From: Acidibrevibacterium fodinaquatile
Lineage (GTDB): Bacteria > Pseudomonadota > Alphaproteobacteria > Acetobacterales > Acetobacteraceae
Direction of reading: 5' to 3'
Length of the DNA stretch: 64,000 nt
Assembly (NCBI RefSeq): GCF_003352165.1
Contig: NZ_CP029176.1
Location: 3,541,501-3,605,500, forward strand
Each line of letters opens with the position of its first letter. The first letter of the stretch is position 1. The translations under genes and the position numbers were made by a program. Of the stretch, positions 1 to 7,510 are shown piece after piece. The notes below the pieces were generated by a model that saw only the letters and a program-made list of their open reading frames with translations, ran no database searches and was not told where the DNA came from.

Positions 1-1
1 G

Positions 2-1240
2 ACCTATCACCGCCCGCTCGATGCGCCGCTGACCGCCGATACCGAGGGCTGGGCGCGGCCGGTCTCGGGGTTTGTGCGCACCGCGACCGCGGCGGCCGAG
101 GTCGGGCGATGTGCCGCAGCGGCGGTGCAAGCGGCGCGGGCGGCGCCGGGCCAGATCGCGAGCCTGATCCTGCCCGCCGATACCGCCTGGGATGAAGGCG
201 GGATCGTCGCCGCGCCGCTCCCTGTCCCGCCGCCGGCCGCGGTCGATCCTGGCGCCGTGCGCCATGCCGCGCGGGTGTTGCGCCGGGGCGAGCCGGCGAT
301 GCTGCTGCTCGGCGGTGCGGCCCTCCTTGCCGCCCCGCTCGAAGACGCGGCGCGGATCGCGGCGGCAAGCGGGGCGCGTTTGCTCGCGCAGCAGCAGAAT
401 GGCCGGGTCGCGCGTGGGCGCGGGCGGGTCGCGATCGGGCGCATTCCTTATCCGCTCGACCAGGCGCTGGCGGCGCTGGCTGGCATTCGCCATCTGATCT
501 TGGTTGGGGCAACCCCGCCGGTGTCGTTTTTCGCCTATCCCGGCCGGCCGAACCGGCTCGCGCCGCCCGATTGCGAGATCCATGTCCTCGCCCGCCCGGA
601 GCAGGATGGGCCGGCGGCGCTCGCGGCGCTGGCGGACGAACTCGGCGCCACGGCGGCGCCGGCGGCGGCTGATTTTCCGCCGCTTTCGCCGGTGCGCGGG
701 GCGCTGACGCCGGAAAGCGGCGCTGAGACCATCCTCGCTCATCTCCCTGAGAACGCGGTGGTGATCGACGAGGCGGGAAGTTTTGGGCGCGGGATTTTCG
801 CGCAATCCCATCGCGCTGCCCCGCATGACTGGCTGCAACTGACGGGCGGCGCGATCGGCGATGGCCTGCCGATGGCGGTGGGGGCGGCGATTGGCGCGCC
901 GGGGCGGCGGGTGATCTCGCTGCAGGCCGATGGCTCGGCGATGTACACCCTGCAAGCGCTCTGGACCCAGGCACGCGAGCGGCTCGATGTCACCACCATC
1001 GTTTTCGCCAACCGCCGCTATGCCATCCTGTTCGGGGAATTGGCCAATGTCGGCGCCAATCCCGGCCCGCGCGCACTCGGCATGATGAGCCTCGACGATC
1101 CCGATCTCGACTGGGTGAAGCTTGCCGGCGGCATGGGGGTGGAAGCGGCGGCGGCCGAGGATGGCGCCCGGCTCAGCGATCTTCTCGCCTACGCCGAGAC
1201 CAGGCGGGGGCCGTTCCTGATCGCGCTTTCGGTGCCATAG
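2..1240 (+). CDS. Thiamine-diphosphate enzyme of the acetolactate synthase large-subunit family (5' truncated by window edge)
   Basis: The open frame runs in from the left edge, so the N-terminal ThDP-pyrimidine domain is mostly missing. What remains covers the end of that domain (APLTADTEGWARPVSGFVR), the central domain and the C-terminal pyrophosphate-binding domain. The ThDP motif is visible as QADGSAMYTLQALWTQ followed by FANRRY, the GDG-N spacing of this superfamily. Enzymes of this fold decarboxylate 2-oxo acids; the substrate cannot be read from the fragment. It is probably a stand-alone IlvB- or MdlC-like protein, because no small regulatory subunit follows. The gene ends nine bases before a 107-bp repeat. 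Confidence 0.85.
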   Translation, partial: TYHRPLDAPLTADTEGWARPVSGFVRTATAAAEVGRCAAAAVQAARAAPGQIASLILPADTAWDEGGIVAAPLPVPPPAAVDPGAVRHAARVLRRGEPAMLLLGGAALLAAPLEDAARIAAASGARLLAQQQNGRVARGRGRVAIGRIPYPLDQALAALAGIRHLILVGATPPVSFFAYPGRPNRLAPPDCEIHVLARPEQDGPAALAALADELGATAAPAAADFPPLSPVRGALTPESGAETILAHLPENAVVIDEAGSFGRGIFAQSHRAAPHDWLQLTGGAIGDGLPMAVGAAIGAPGRRVISLQADGSAMYTLQALWTQARERLDVTTIVFANRRYAILFGELANVGANPGPRALGMMSLDDPDLDWVKLAGGMGVEAAAAEDGARLSDLLAYAETRRGPFLIALSVP

Positions 1241-1248
1241 CCGCCGCT

Positions 1249-1355
1249 TAGAGCAAGGTAGGTTTTGATTGAACCATCCTGTTCCATCAAAACCGGCCAA
1301 CTTGCTCGCCAAAATAGGGGTAGAGCGTGATCGACTTAAACCGATCGCGCTCTAG
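1249..1355 (+). repeat. 107-bp double-palindrome repeat, copy 1
   Basis: One of three near-identical copies; the others are at 3385-3492 (inverted) and 21827-21933. It begins TAGAGCAAGGTAGG, contains an imperfect palindrome around 1262-1295 (GGTTTTGATT ... AATCAAAACC in the consensus) and ends in a second one, GAGCGTGATCG ... CGATCGCGCTC at 1323-1352. It is bounded on both sides by TAGAGC/CTCTAG. The stop codon of pdxY lies inside its right end. Confidence 0.9.
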
Positions 1356-2206
1356 CACGGTTCGGCGGGAAAATTGTGCCGGGGCGTCGCGAGGGCGTCC
1401 TGTGCCGCGACGAGAGCCAGTTCACGCGCGGCGCCGGTCGCCTCGAGAACCGCAAACAGCCGCGCCACCATCGCCGAAAGCGCCGCCGGGCCGTTTCGCG
1501 TGCGCAGAAATTCGAGGAAAAATAGCGCCGCCGCGAGGTCGCCGGCGCCGCTCGCGGCGAGCGGGAGCTTCGGCGTTCGCACCCGAAAACATGTCTCCCC
1601 ATCCGCAAGCAAGCACTCGATCATCGCCGCCGGCGTCTCAGCGAGGGCAAGACCCGTCGCAAGCACGAGGCGCGGCCCACCCGGGCGAAGCCTGGCTGCC
1701 AAGAGCATCGCCGCCTTTCTCGCCGCGGCGACATCGGCGATCGGCGTCCCGCTCAAAAGGCCGAGTTCGAACGGGTTCGGCGTTACGAGATCGGCCATCG
1801 GCAGCGCTTTTGCGGCCAAAATCTCGGCAATACCGGGGCGAACATAGACGCGGCCATGATCGCCGATCACCGGATCGCAGGCATAGAGGGCGCCGGGGCT
1901 CTGCGCTCTGGCGCGCAGAACCGCCGCCAGCACCGCGTCCGCGGTCTCGGCGCTGCCGAGATAGCCGGAGAGCACGCCGTCCAACCCATCGAGCGCGCCG
2001 ATCGCTTCCATCCCTTCGGTGAGAGCGGTGATTTCGGCCGGCGCGCTGATTTCGCCGCGGAAGCTGCCATAGCCGGGATGGTTGGAAAACCGCACCGTTG
2101 CCACCAGCGCAACCTCGGCGCCGAGGCGCTCCAGGGGAAAAACCTGCGCGCATGCGCCGACATGGCCATGCGCGACCGAGGAGTTGAAAAGCAGGATACG
2201 GGTCAT
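1352..2206 (-). CDS. pdxY: Pyridoxal kinase
   Basis: A 284-residue ribokinase-fold kinase that phosphorylates pyridoxal with ATP in the vitamin B6 salvage pathway. The N-terminus ILLFNSSVAHGHVG is the PdxK/PdxY start, ACDPVIGDHGRVYV is the conserved central motif, and LAASGAGDLAAALFF carries the Gly-Ala-Gly-Asp anion hole with the catalytic Asp. Its length matches E. coli PdxY (about 287). The TAG stop sits within the terminal palindrome of the 107-bp repeat, so the repeat inserted at or just before the natural end. It is divergent from the NADH:flavin oxidoreductase gene, and both are bracketed by inverted copies of the repeat. Confidence 0.9.
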   Translation of the reverse strand: MTRILLFNSSVAHGHVGACAQVFPLERLGAEVALVATVRFSNHPGYGSFRGEISAPAEITALTEGMEAIGALDGLDGVLSGYLGSAETADAVLAAVLRARAQSPGALYACDPVIGDHGRVYVRPGIAEILAAKALPMADLVTPNPFELGLLSGTPIADVAAARKAAMLLAARLRPGGPRLVLATGLALAETPAAMIECLLADGETCFRVRTPKLPLAASGAGDLAAALFFLEFLRTRNGPAALSAMVARLFAVLEATGAARELALVAAQDALATPRHNFPAEPC

Positions 2207-2289
2207 CGGCGCCCGCCCTTGTCACGCCGGAGCCGGTATCCTATCGGAAAACTCAGCATGCTGCCCCTTTTTCGAGGAAGCCACGCCCC

Positions 2290-3372
2290 ATGAGCGCCGT
2301 CCCGCATCTGTTTCAGCCCGTCACTTTCCGCTCGGTCACCGCCCGCAACCGCATCACGGTCTCGCCGATGTGCCAGTACAGCGCCGAAGACGGTCTCGGC
2401 AATGATTGGCACATCCAGAATCTCGGCGCCAAGGCGGCGGGCGGCGCCGGCATCGTTTTCACCGAGGCGACCCATGTCTCGGCGATCGGGCGCATCACCC
2501 CGGGCTGCCTCGGCCTGTGGAACGACGCACAGGAGGCGTTTTTGGCCCGCCTCGCCGCGCTGATCAGCCGCCTCGGCGCGGTGCCGGGGATCCAGATCGC
2601 CCATGCCGGGCGCAAGGCGAGTGTGACCCCGCCCTGGGAGGGCAACAAGCCGATCCCCCATGCCGCCGGCGGCTGGACGCCGCTCGCCCCGAGCGCCATC
2701 CCGTTTGGCGAGGGCTACACCATTCCCGAGGCGCTGCGCCCCGGCCAAATCGCCGAGATCGTCGGGCAGTTCGCCGCGACCGCCCGGCTGGCGCGTCGCG
2801 CCGGCTTCAAGATCGCCGAAATCCATGCCGCCCATGGCTACCTCCTTCATTCGTTCCTCTCGCCGCTTGCCAATCACCGCGACGATTCCTATGGCGGCGA
2901 TCTCGCCGGGCGGTCGCGCGCGCTGATGGAGGTGATCGACGCGGTGCGCGGCGAATGGCCGGCGGAATTGCCGCTTTTCGTCCGCCTCTCCTGCACCGAT
3001 TGGGTCGAGGGCGGGTTCACTCTCGAGGAGGCGGTGATGCTCGCCAAGCGCCTCAAGGCGCGTGGCGACGTCGATTTGATCGATTGCTCCTCGGGCGGGG
3101 CATCGCCGGCGCAGCGCATCCCCTCCCTCCATCCCGGCTATCAGGTGCCGTTCGCCGAGCGGATCCGGCATGAAGCCGGGATCGCCACCGGCGCCGTCGG
3201 CTTGATCCGCGACCCGTTCCATGCCGAGGAAATTCTCGGCAATGGCCGCGCCGATCTCGTCTTCCTTGCTCGCGCGCTCCTCGCCGATCCCGCCTGGCCG
3301 CAGCGCGCGGCGCGCAGCCTCGGCCTCACCCCGGAGCTGCCGCCCCAGTATCAGCGCGCGCACCTGGCCTGA
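2290..3372 (+). CDS. NADH:flavin oxidoreductase, old yellow enzyme family (NamA/YqjM type)
   Basis: A 360-residue FMN-binding TIM-barrel ene-reductase. SPMCQYSAEDG near residue 23 carries the redox-tuning Cys and the Tyr typical of the YqjM/NamA subgroup. HAGRKAS is followed by HAAHGYLLHSFLSPLAN and the DSYGGDLAGRSR signature. Members reduce activated C=C bonds with NAD(P)H in the cytosol; the physiological substrate is usually unknown. The start is supported by GAGGAAG nine bases upstream. It is followed thirteen bases later by an inverted copy of the 107-bp repeat. Confidence 0.92.
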   Translation: MSAVPHLFQPVTFRSVTARNRITVSPMCQYSAEDGLGNDWHIQNLGAKAAGGAGIVFTEATHVSAIGRITPGCLGLWNDAQEAFLARLAALISRLGAVPGIQIAHAGRKASVTPPWEGNKPIPHAAGGWTPLAPSAIPFGEGYTIPEALRPGQIAEIVGQFAATARLARRAGFKIAEIHAAHGYLLHSFLSPLANHRDDSYGGDLAGRSRALMEVIDAVRGEWPAELPLFVRLSCTDWVEGGFTLEEAVMLAKRLKARGDVDLIDCSSGGASPAQRIPSLHPGYQVPFAERIRHEAGIATGAVGLIRDPFHAEEILGNGRADLVFLARALLADPAWPQRAARSLGLTPELPPQYQRAHLA

Positions 3373-3384
3373 GCGTGGCGCCGC

Positions 3385-3492
3385 CTAGAGCGCGATCGGT
3401 TTAAGTCGATCACGCTCTCCCCCTATTTTGGCGAGCAAGTGGGCCGGTTTTGATGGAACAGGATGGTTCAATCAAAACCTACCTTGCTCTAG
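3385..3492 (-). repeat. 107-bp double-palindrome repeat, copy 2 (inverted)
   Basis: Reverse complement of the element at 1249-1355, with the same CTAGAGCGCGATCGG end and the TGGAACAGGATGG core. It lies thirteen bases after the flavin oxidoreductase stop and may act as a transcription barrier there. With copy 1 it forms a long inverted pair around two genes. Confidence 0.9.
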
Positions 3493-3627
3493 CGCCGGCC
3501 TTGGCGGATACCCGCAACAGTTTGAAACGGGCGACACTGGCTTGCGTTACAGTCTTCGGGCATGCTCGCGCCACCGCCGGTGTCAGGCCTCGCCTCGATG
3601 CCGCGGACCACTAGATGGAGAGAACAC

Positions 3628-4170
3628 ATGACACGCTCGCCACTCGCGCTTCGGCTGCGCGCTTTGACCTTCTCGCTCGCGACGCTTGCCGCCCCGCTCG
3701 CTGCGGCGCCGGCCTTCGCGCAGCAGATGGGGATGCCGGAAGGCCAGGGGATGCCCCAGCAAGGCATGCCGAACACCAAGCGTGACCCGATGGAGCGGGT
3801 GAACCAGCAAATCACGCAGCTCCACCAGACCCTCAAAATCACCGCCGCACAAGAGCCGCAATGGGAGGCCTTGGCCAGGGTGATGCGCGAGAATGCCGCC
3901 GATATGGAGACGCTGTTCAAAGAGCGGGCCAGCCATTTCGACCAGATGAACGCGGTCGAAAGCCTGAAATCCTATGAGCGGATCGCCGAGGCCCATGTCA
4001 GCAACATGCATCGCCTGATCCCGGCCTTCACGTCGCTTTATGAGGTGCTGTCGCCCGAACAGCGCAAGGCCGCCGATGCCTCTTTCCGTTATCAGGAGGC
4101 GCGACGCAAGGCCCGGATGCAGGGCGGCCAAATGCCGCAGATGCCGATGAACCAGCCGAACCAGAATTGA
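3628..4170 (+). CDS. Spy/CpxP-like periplasmic protein (LTXXQ motif)
   Basis: A 180-residue exported protein. Residues 1-31 are a Sec signal peptide (basic start, hydrophobic core, AAPAFA cleavage region), so I start at 3628, where GGAGAG precedes, rather than at an upstream in-frame ATG. After a Met/Gln/Gly/Pro-rich linker the mature part is helical and carries two LTXXQ-type motifs, LKITAAQEPQW and LSPEQRKAAD. Spy and CpxP are periplasmic chaperones or stress sensors binding unfolded proteins. The Met-rich linker and tail (GQMPQMPMNQ) could bind metal, which is a guess. A G+C hairpin follows. Confidence 0.8.
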   Translation: MTRSPLALRLRALTFSLATLAAPLAAAPAFAQQMGMPEGQGMPQQGMPNTKRDPMERVNQQITQLHQTLKITAAQEPQWEALARVMRENAADMETLFKERASHFDQMNAVESLKSYERIAEAHVSNMHRLIPAFTSLYEVLSPEQRKAADASFRYQEARRKARMQGGQMPQMPMNQPNQN

Positions 4171-4180
4171 CCTGAACCCC

Positions 4181-4208
4181 CCGCCGCCGGCTTGCCCGCC
4201 GGCGGCGG
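4181..4208 (+). terminator. G+C-rich hairpin after the Spy-like gene
   Basis: A perfect 11-bp stem, CCGCCGCCGGC / GCCGGCGGCGG, with a 6-base loop, ten bases after the stop. There is no T-tract, so termination is presumed rather than shown. Confidence 0.5.
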
Positions 4209-4270
4209 CGGCGCTATGACGCTCGCCGCGCCTGCCGGTCGGTATCGGCGGGGCAGCTATGGAGCGTGCG

Positions 4271-4498
4271 ATGAAACAGGGCATTCACCCCGATTACCAT
4301 GAGATCAATGTCGTCATGACCGACGGCACCCAGTTCACCACCCGCTCGACCTGGGGCAAAGCCGGCGACACCCTCCGGCTCGACATCGACCCGAAATCCC
4401 ATCCCGCCTGGACCGGCGTGCAGCGCATCGTCGATACCGGCGGCCAGGTTGCGAAGTTCAACAAGAAATTCGCCGGGATCGGCCTCAAGCGCGGCTGA
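4271..4498 (+). CDS. rpmE: 50S ribosomal protein L31
   Basis: A 75-residue L31 beginning [19 protein letters not shown], the invariant start of the bL31 family, and ending with the basic stretch [13 protein letters not shown]. An in-frame ATG twelve bases upstream would add MERA, which the family lacks, so 4271 is chosen. The zinc-binding cysteines of the C+ form are absent, so this is the zinc-independent type. The gene stands alone and is followed by the leader of hsp20. Confidence 0.95.
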   Translation: MKQGIHPDYHEINVVMTDGTQFTTRSTWGKAGDTLRLDIDPKSHPAWTGVQRIVDTGGQVAKFNKKFAGIGLKRG

Positions 4499-4559
4499 AA
4501 ATAGCCGTTTGCCTCGCATGCGGGGCTCTTGAAGGAAGCGCGATTTTACCCATATCCCG

Positions 4560-4655
4560 AGCTGCCGGGGTGCCCGTTTGGGGTTCCGGTGTCTGCCGCG
4601 GCTGGCCCGACCGGGCGGCCAGAGTGAAACCTTGCTGGATATTGGAGGTTGTTCA
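4560..4655 (+). promoter_or_regulatory. ROSE-like RNA thermometer in the hsp20 leader
   Basis: The last hairpin before the start codon pairs AACCUUGCU (4628-4636) with the Shine-Dalgarno sequence GGAGGUU (4644-4650). Pairing leaves a bulged G at 4634, a U-G wobble and a terminal U-U mismatch. That is the U(U/C)GCU signature of ROSE elements, which hide the ribosome site of small heat-shock genes at low temperature in alphaproteobacteria. Upstream G+C-rich sequence could supply the accessory hairpins. The left boundary is approximate. Confidence 0.8.
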
Positions 4656-5108
4656 ATGACTGGGTTCGATTTCGCGCCGCTGTTCCGCACCGCCATCGGC
4701 TTCGACCGTTTGGCGCAATTGATGGATAGCGCTCAGGCTGGGGCCGAAGCCTCGTCCTACCCGCCTTACAACATCGAGAAACTGGCCGAAGATCAATACC
4801 GCATCACCATGGCGGTGGCGGGCTTCGCGCAGGAAGATCTGGAAATCACCATCAAGGAAAACGCGCTCTCCGTCGCCGGACGCGTGGCGAAGGATGGGCC
4901 GCAAACAGAAATTCTGTACCGCGGGATCGCCGGGCGGCCGTTCGAGCGCCGTTTCGTGCTGGCCGATCATCTCGTCGTCGAGGGGGCGGAGCTGAAAAAT
5001 GGCCTTCTCCACATCAATCTGAAGCGTGTCGTGCCGGAAAGCCTGAAGCCGCGCCAGGTGCCGATCCAGGTCGGTGAGGCGCCACGCACGCTGGCCCACG
5101 CGGCCTGA
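4656..5108 (+). CDS. Small heat-shock protein, Hsp20 family
   Basis: A 150-residue alpha-crystallin-type chaperone that holds unfolding proteins in the cytosol. The start MTGFDFAPLFRTAIGFDRL is typical of alphaproteobacterial class A Hsp20s. The alpha-crystallin domain spans about residues 35-130 (YNIEKLAEDQYRITMAVAGF, then GIAGRPFERRF and LKNGLLHINLKR). The tail lacks an obvious I-X-I motif, although RQVPIQV may serve as one. An ATG 78 bases upstream is in frame but lies within the thermometer leader. Translation is probably heat-controlled. Confidence 0.92.
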   Translation: MTGFDFAPLFRTAIGFDRLAQLMDSAQAGAEASSYPPYNIEKLAEDQYRITMAVAGFAQEDLEITIKENALSVAGRVAKDGPQTEILYRGIAGRPFERRFVLADHLVVEGAELKNGLLHINLKRVVPESLKPRQVPIQVGEAPRTLAHAA

Positions 5109-5124
5109 TCGCCTCTTCTCGGAC

Positions 5125-5149
5125 CGGGCAGCGCCGTCGGCGCTGCCCG
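5125..5149 (+). terminator. GC hairpin of the composite intergenic element, after hsp20
   Basis: A perfect 11-bp stem, CGGGCAGCGCC / GGCGCTGCCCG, with a 3-base loop, seventeen bases after the hsp20 stop. About 30 bases further on is an A/T-stem hairpin at 5178-5198. The same order of hairpins recurs near 7.4 kb and 46.9 kb. Confidence 0.6.
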
Positions 5150-5177
5150 TTACCTCTGAGCGGGGATAAGGTTTTGG

Positions 5178-5198
5178 GTTCTTTTTTAGAAAAAGAAC
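5178..5198. repeat. A/T-stem hairpin, composite-element family
   Basis: A 9-bp stem GTTCTTTTT / AAAAAGAAC with a TAG loop, preceded by GGTTTTGG. It belongs to the intergenic family also seen at 7440-7462. It lies between the convergent hsp20 and hpnR genes and could terminate transcription from either side. The rest of 5199-5371 shows no recognisable feature. Confidence 0.7.
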
Positions 5199-5371
5199 TG
5201 ATCTCCTCCCTATGATGAGGACCACTGGCTGTGGCGATGGGGTCGACGCAATAGCATCCCAAGCTCGCCGCCACCGCGAGCGTCATTTCCACAGCGATAG
5301 GTCGGACTTCGCGGGAGCAGTGCAGCAGCCCTGGCCCAAGCCGCTTTTTGGGAAAGTCGGGTGTTGCAGCC

Positions 5372-6919
5372 TTACGCCTCCTCGTCGAAGGGTCTCGCGC
5401 CGGCCTCAACAACAAAGCGCCGTGTGCCGGCATCGAGCGCGCGATCACGTTCCCCGCGCGCTTGATGAACATAAAAGGCCGCGCGTTTGGTCGGGACGGC
5501 GGTCGTGGGCAGTGGCACCTCATAAGCGACCGGCAATGCATGGTCGGCGAGCAATTTCGTGGGATCATAGACAGAGTTGAAGCGGAACAGGCTTTGTAAA
5601 AAATTCGTCTGGCCGCGGCGCAGATGGCGTGCAACCAGGCCCGCAGTCCCAAGCAAGGTGCGCCAACCGAGATGCTTCATGTTCAAAACCCGCTGGGTCG
5701 CGACGAGTTCACGGTAGAATTCCGCAAGCGGCAGCTTCGTTGGCAACACGCAGTGCTGAATGTCGAAAAGCCGGTAATCGCGCGAGGTCAGCTGCCGTTC
5801 TTCCGTCATCCAGCTTTCGGTGCCGGGATAGGGGGTGTTGACGCTGATATTGACGATTTCCGGCACTTCGAGACACCATTGTCTTGCCGCCGCGAAGCGC
5901 GCCTCATCCCAATCGGGATCGACGATGATATTGACCGCGACATGGATCCCGAGTGAGCGGGCGAATTCCAGAGCCTCGAAATTCCGGCTGAGCGGCACCC
6001 GTTTGCGATACCGCGCAAGGCCCTCCTCGTCGATCGCCTCGAGGCCGAGAAAGAGATAACGAAGACCAAGCGTTTTCCAGAATCGGAACACGTCTTTGTT
6101 GCGCAGCAGAACGTCGCCCCGGGTTTCGAGATAATACTCTTTGCGCAGACCGCGCCGGGCGATCGCTTCGCCGATCGCCATCCCATGCTCAGGTCGGATG
6201 AAAGCGACGTCATCGACAATGAATACGCCCGGCTCGCGGATGGTTTTGAGATCCGCAACCGCGTGTTCCGGATCGATCAGCCGGTAGCTCCGGCCATAGA
6301 AGGTCCAGGCACTGCAAAACGTACAGTCCCACGGGCAACCGCGCGAGAACTCGATCGAGGCACAGGGGTCGAGCGGGCCAATGAAATATTTCCGGCGATG
6401 GCGGAGCAAGTGCCGGGCCGGGCGGAGCGCGTTCAAATCCTCGACAAAAGCCGGCTTGGGGCCCTCGCCTTCCGGTGTTACGGCGCCGGGCACGTCGTGA
6501 AGCGCTCCCCCGCGCGCGAGGGTTGCGAGCAAGAGCGGCATCGCCGCCTCGCCTTCCCCGCGCAAAACGCAGTCGATCGCGCCATCACCGTGTTCGAGAA
6601 GGGCATGGGCGACAAAAGAAGCGCTGTGTCCGCCGACAACGATGCGACCATTGGGCCAGCGGTGTTTCGTCTCCTTGGCGAGATCGACGATCTCCGGCAC
6701 ATTGGCAAGGTAGTTGCAGGAAAACGCAATGACGTCTGGCCGCCAGCGGCCGATTTCACGAAAATAGGCGCGATGGCTCTCGACCTGCAGGTCGATCAGC
6801 CGCACCGCATGCCCCACGGCAAGCGCCGCCGCCGCGACCAATTCCAGCCCCAGCGGCTCGAGGCGAAGAAAGACCTTGGTATACATCAGCGGGCCGGGAT
6901 GGACGCAAAGCAGGCGCAT
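5372..6919 (-). CDS. hpnR: Hopanoid C-3 methylase (B12-binding radical SAM enzyme)
   Basis: A 515-residue protein with an N-terminal cobalamin-binding domain (MRLLCVHPGPLMYTKVFLRL to about residue 140) and a radical-SAM domain. The cluster motif is CPWDCTFCSAW (CxxxCxxC) near residue 200, and FLGLEAIDEEGL lies downstream. HpnR transfers a methyl from SAM to C-3 of the hopanoid A-ring, a membrane-lipid modification known from methanotrophs and acetic-acid bacteria. The start has a perfect AGGAGG; in-frame codons extend further upstream but match nothing in the family. No other hopanoid genes are adjacent, so this is a detached tailoring gene. Confidence 0.92.
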   Translation of the reverse strand: MRLLCVHPGPLMYTKVFLRLEPLGLELVAAAALAVGHAVRLIDLQVESHRAYFREIGRWRPDVIAFSCNYLANVPEIVDLAKETKHRWPNGRIVVGGHSASFVAHALLEHGDGAIDCVLRGEGEAAMPLLLATLARGGALHDVPGAVTPEGEGPKPAFVEDLNALRPARHLLRHRRKYFIGPLDPCASIEFSRGCPWDCTFCSAWTFYGRSYRLIDPEHAVADLKTIREPGVFIVDDVAFIRPEHGMAIGEAIARRGLRKEYYLETRGDVLLRNKDVFRFWKTLGLRYLFLGLEAIDEEGLARYRKRVPLSRNFEALEFARSLGIHVAVNIIVDPDWDEARFAAARQWCLEVPEIVNISVNTPYPGTESWMTEERQLTSRDYRLFDIQHCVLPTKLPLAEFYRELVATQRVLNMKHLGWRTLLGTAGLVARHLRRGQTNFLQSLFRFNSVYDPTKLLADHALPVAYEVPLPTTAVPTKRAAFYVHQARGERDRALDAGTRRFVVEAGARPFDEEA

Positions 6920-7182
6920 GCAAACCTCCTTCGTTCGGCGGCCGCGGTTGAGGACCGTGCCGGTTCCATCAGACAAAACTATGAAATAATTCCGTGCCCA
7001 TCGGCCTATCAACCAGGCCCCATCATCAAATGACCGAAAGCGCTGTTGCGGCATGGCCATCGCGCTCGGCGGCGCGATCGCCAATTCCCGAACGCTGTAC
7101 TAGGCCTACCACCTTGCTTGACAAAAGCGCGCGTGACGCTAAACCGAACTGCCGCGTCGAGAGAAACTGTCAGAGACCTGCC

Positions 7183-7308
7183 ATGAAGATCCGTAACAGC
7201 CTGAAATCCGCCAAGCTGCGGGACAAGAACTGCCGGGTGGTGCGCCGCCATGGTCGGGTTTATGTCATCAACAAGAAAAACCCACGCATGAAAGCGCGCC
7301 AGGGTTGA
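7183..7308 (+). CDS. rpmJ: 50S ribosomal protein L36
   Basis: A 41-residue bL36 beginning [17 protein letters not shown] and ending [15 protein letters not shown], the alphaproteobacterial zinc-independent form. It stands outside any ribosomal operon, as is usual in this class. A possible -35 box TTGACA lies at 7118-7123. Downstream comes the composite A/T-hairpin repeat. Confidence 0.96.
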   Translation: MKIRNSLKSAKLRDKNCRVVRRHGRVYVINKKNPRMKARQG

Positions 7309-7344
7309 TGCGCTAGACCACATCTGAGAGAAAGGGAGAAATTT

Positions 7345-7368
7345 CTTCTTTTTCTGAAGAAAAAGAAG
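7345..7368. repeat. A/T-stem hairpin, composite intergenic element (left part)
   Basis: A 10-bp stem CTTCTTTTTC / GAAAAAGAAG with a TGAA loop, followed by CAAAAAGACTTCTCC. An almost identical block occurs at 46906-46929 and 53189-53212, and inverted at 53369-53392. Between this hairpin and the one at 7440 lies a decayed copy of the GC hairpin. Confidence 0.8.
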
Positions 7369-7439
7369 CAAAAAGACTTCTCCCCGTTTTCTCGAAGTGG
7401 CAAAGCCTATGGCATTAGGCAATAGATAAAAGTTTTTTG

Positions 7440-7462
7440 GTTCTTTTTTTTCAAAAAAGAAC
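7440..7462. repeat. A/T-stem hairpin, composite intergenic element (right part)
   Basis: A 10-bp stem GTTCTTTTTT / AAAAAAGAAC with a TTC loop, preceded by AATAGATAAAAGTTTTTTG. It is the same type as 5178-5198. Together with 7345-7368 it makes a roughly 120-bp element between rpmJ and glcD. Confidence 0.75.
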
Positions 7463-7510
7463 AAACCCTTCCCTCTTCCCCCTATATGAAGTGGATGCCG
7501 GGAGGATGTC

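Noticed and set aside
2203-3363. A 386-codon minus-strand frame opposite the flavin oxidoreductase
   Set aside because: The plus-strand frame has FMN-enzyme motifs throughout and a good ribosome site; the minus frame has none.
1249-3492. Composite transposon bounded by the inverted 107-bp repeats
   Set aside because: The enclosed genes are ordinary metabolic genes, no transposase is present, and copy 3 occurs singly, so independent insertions explain it better.
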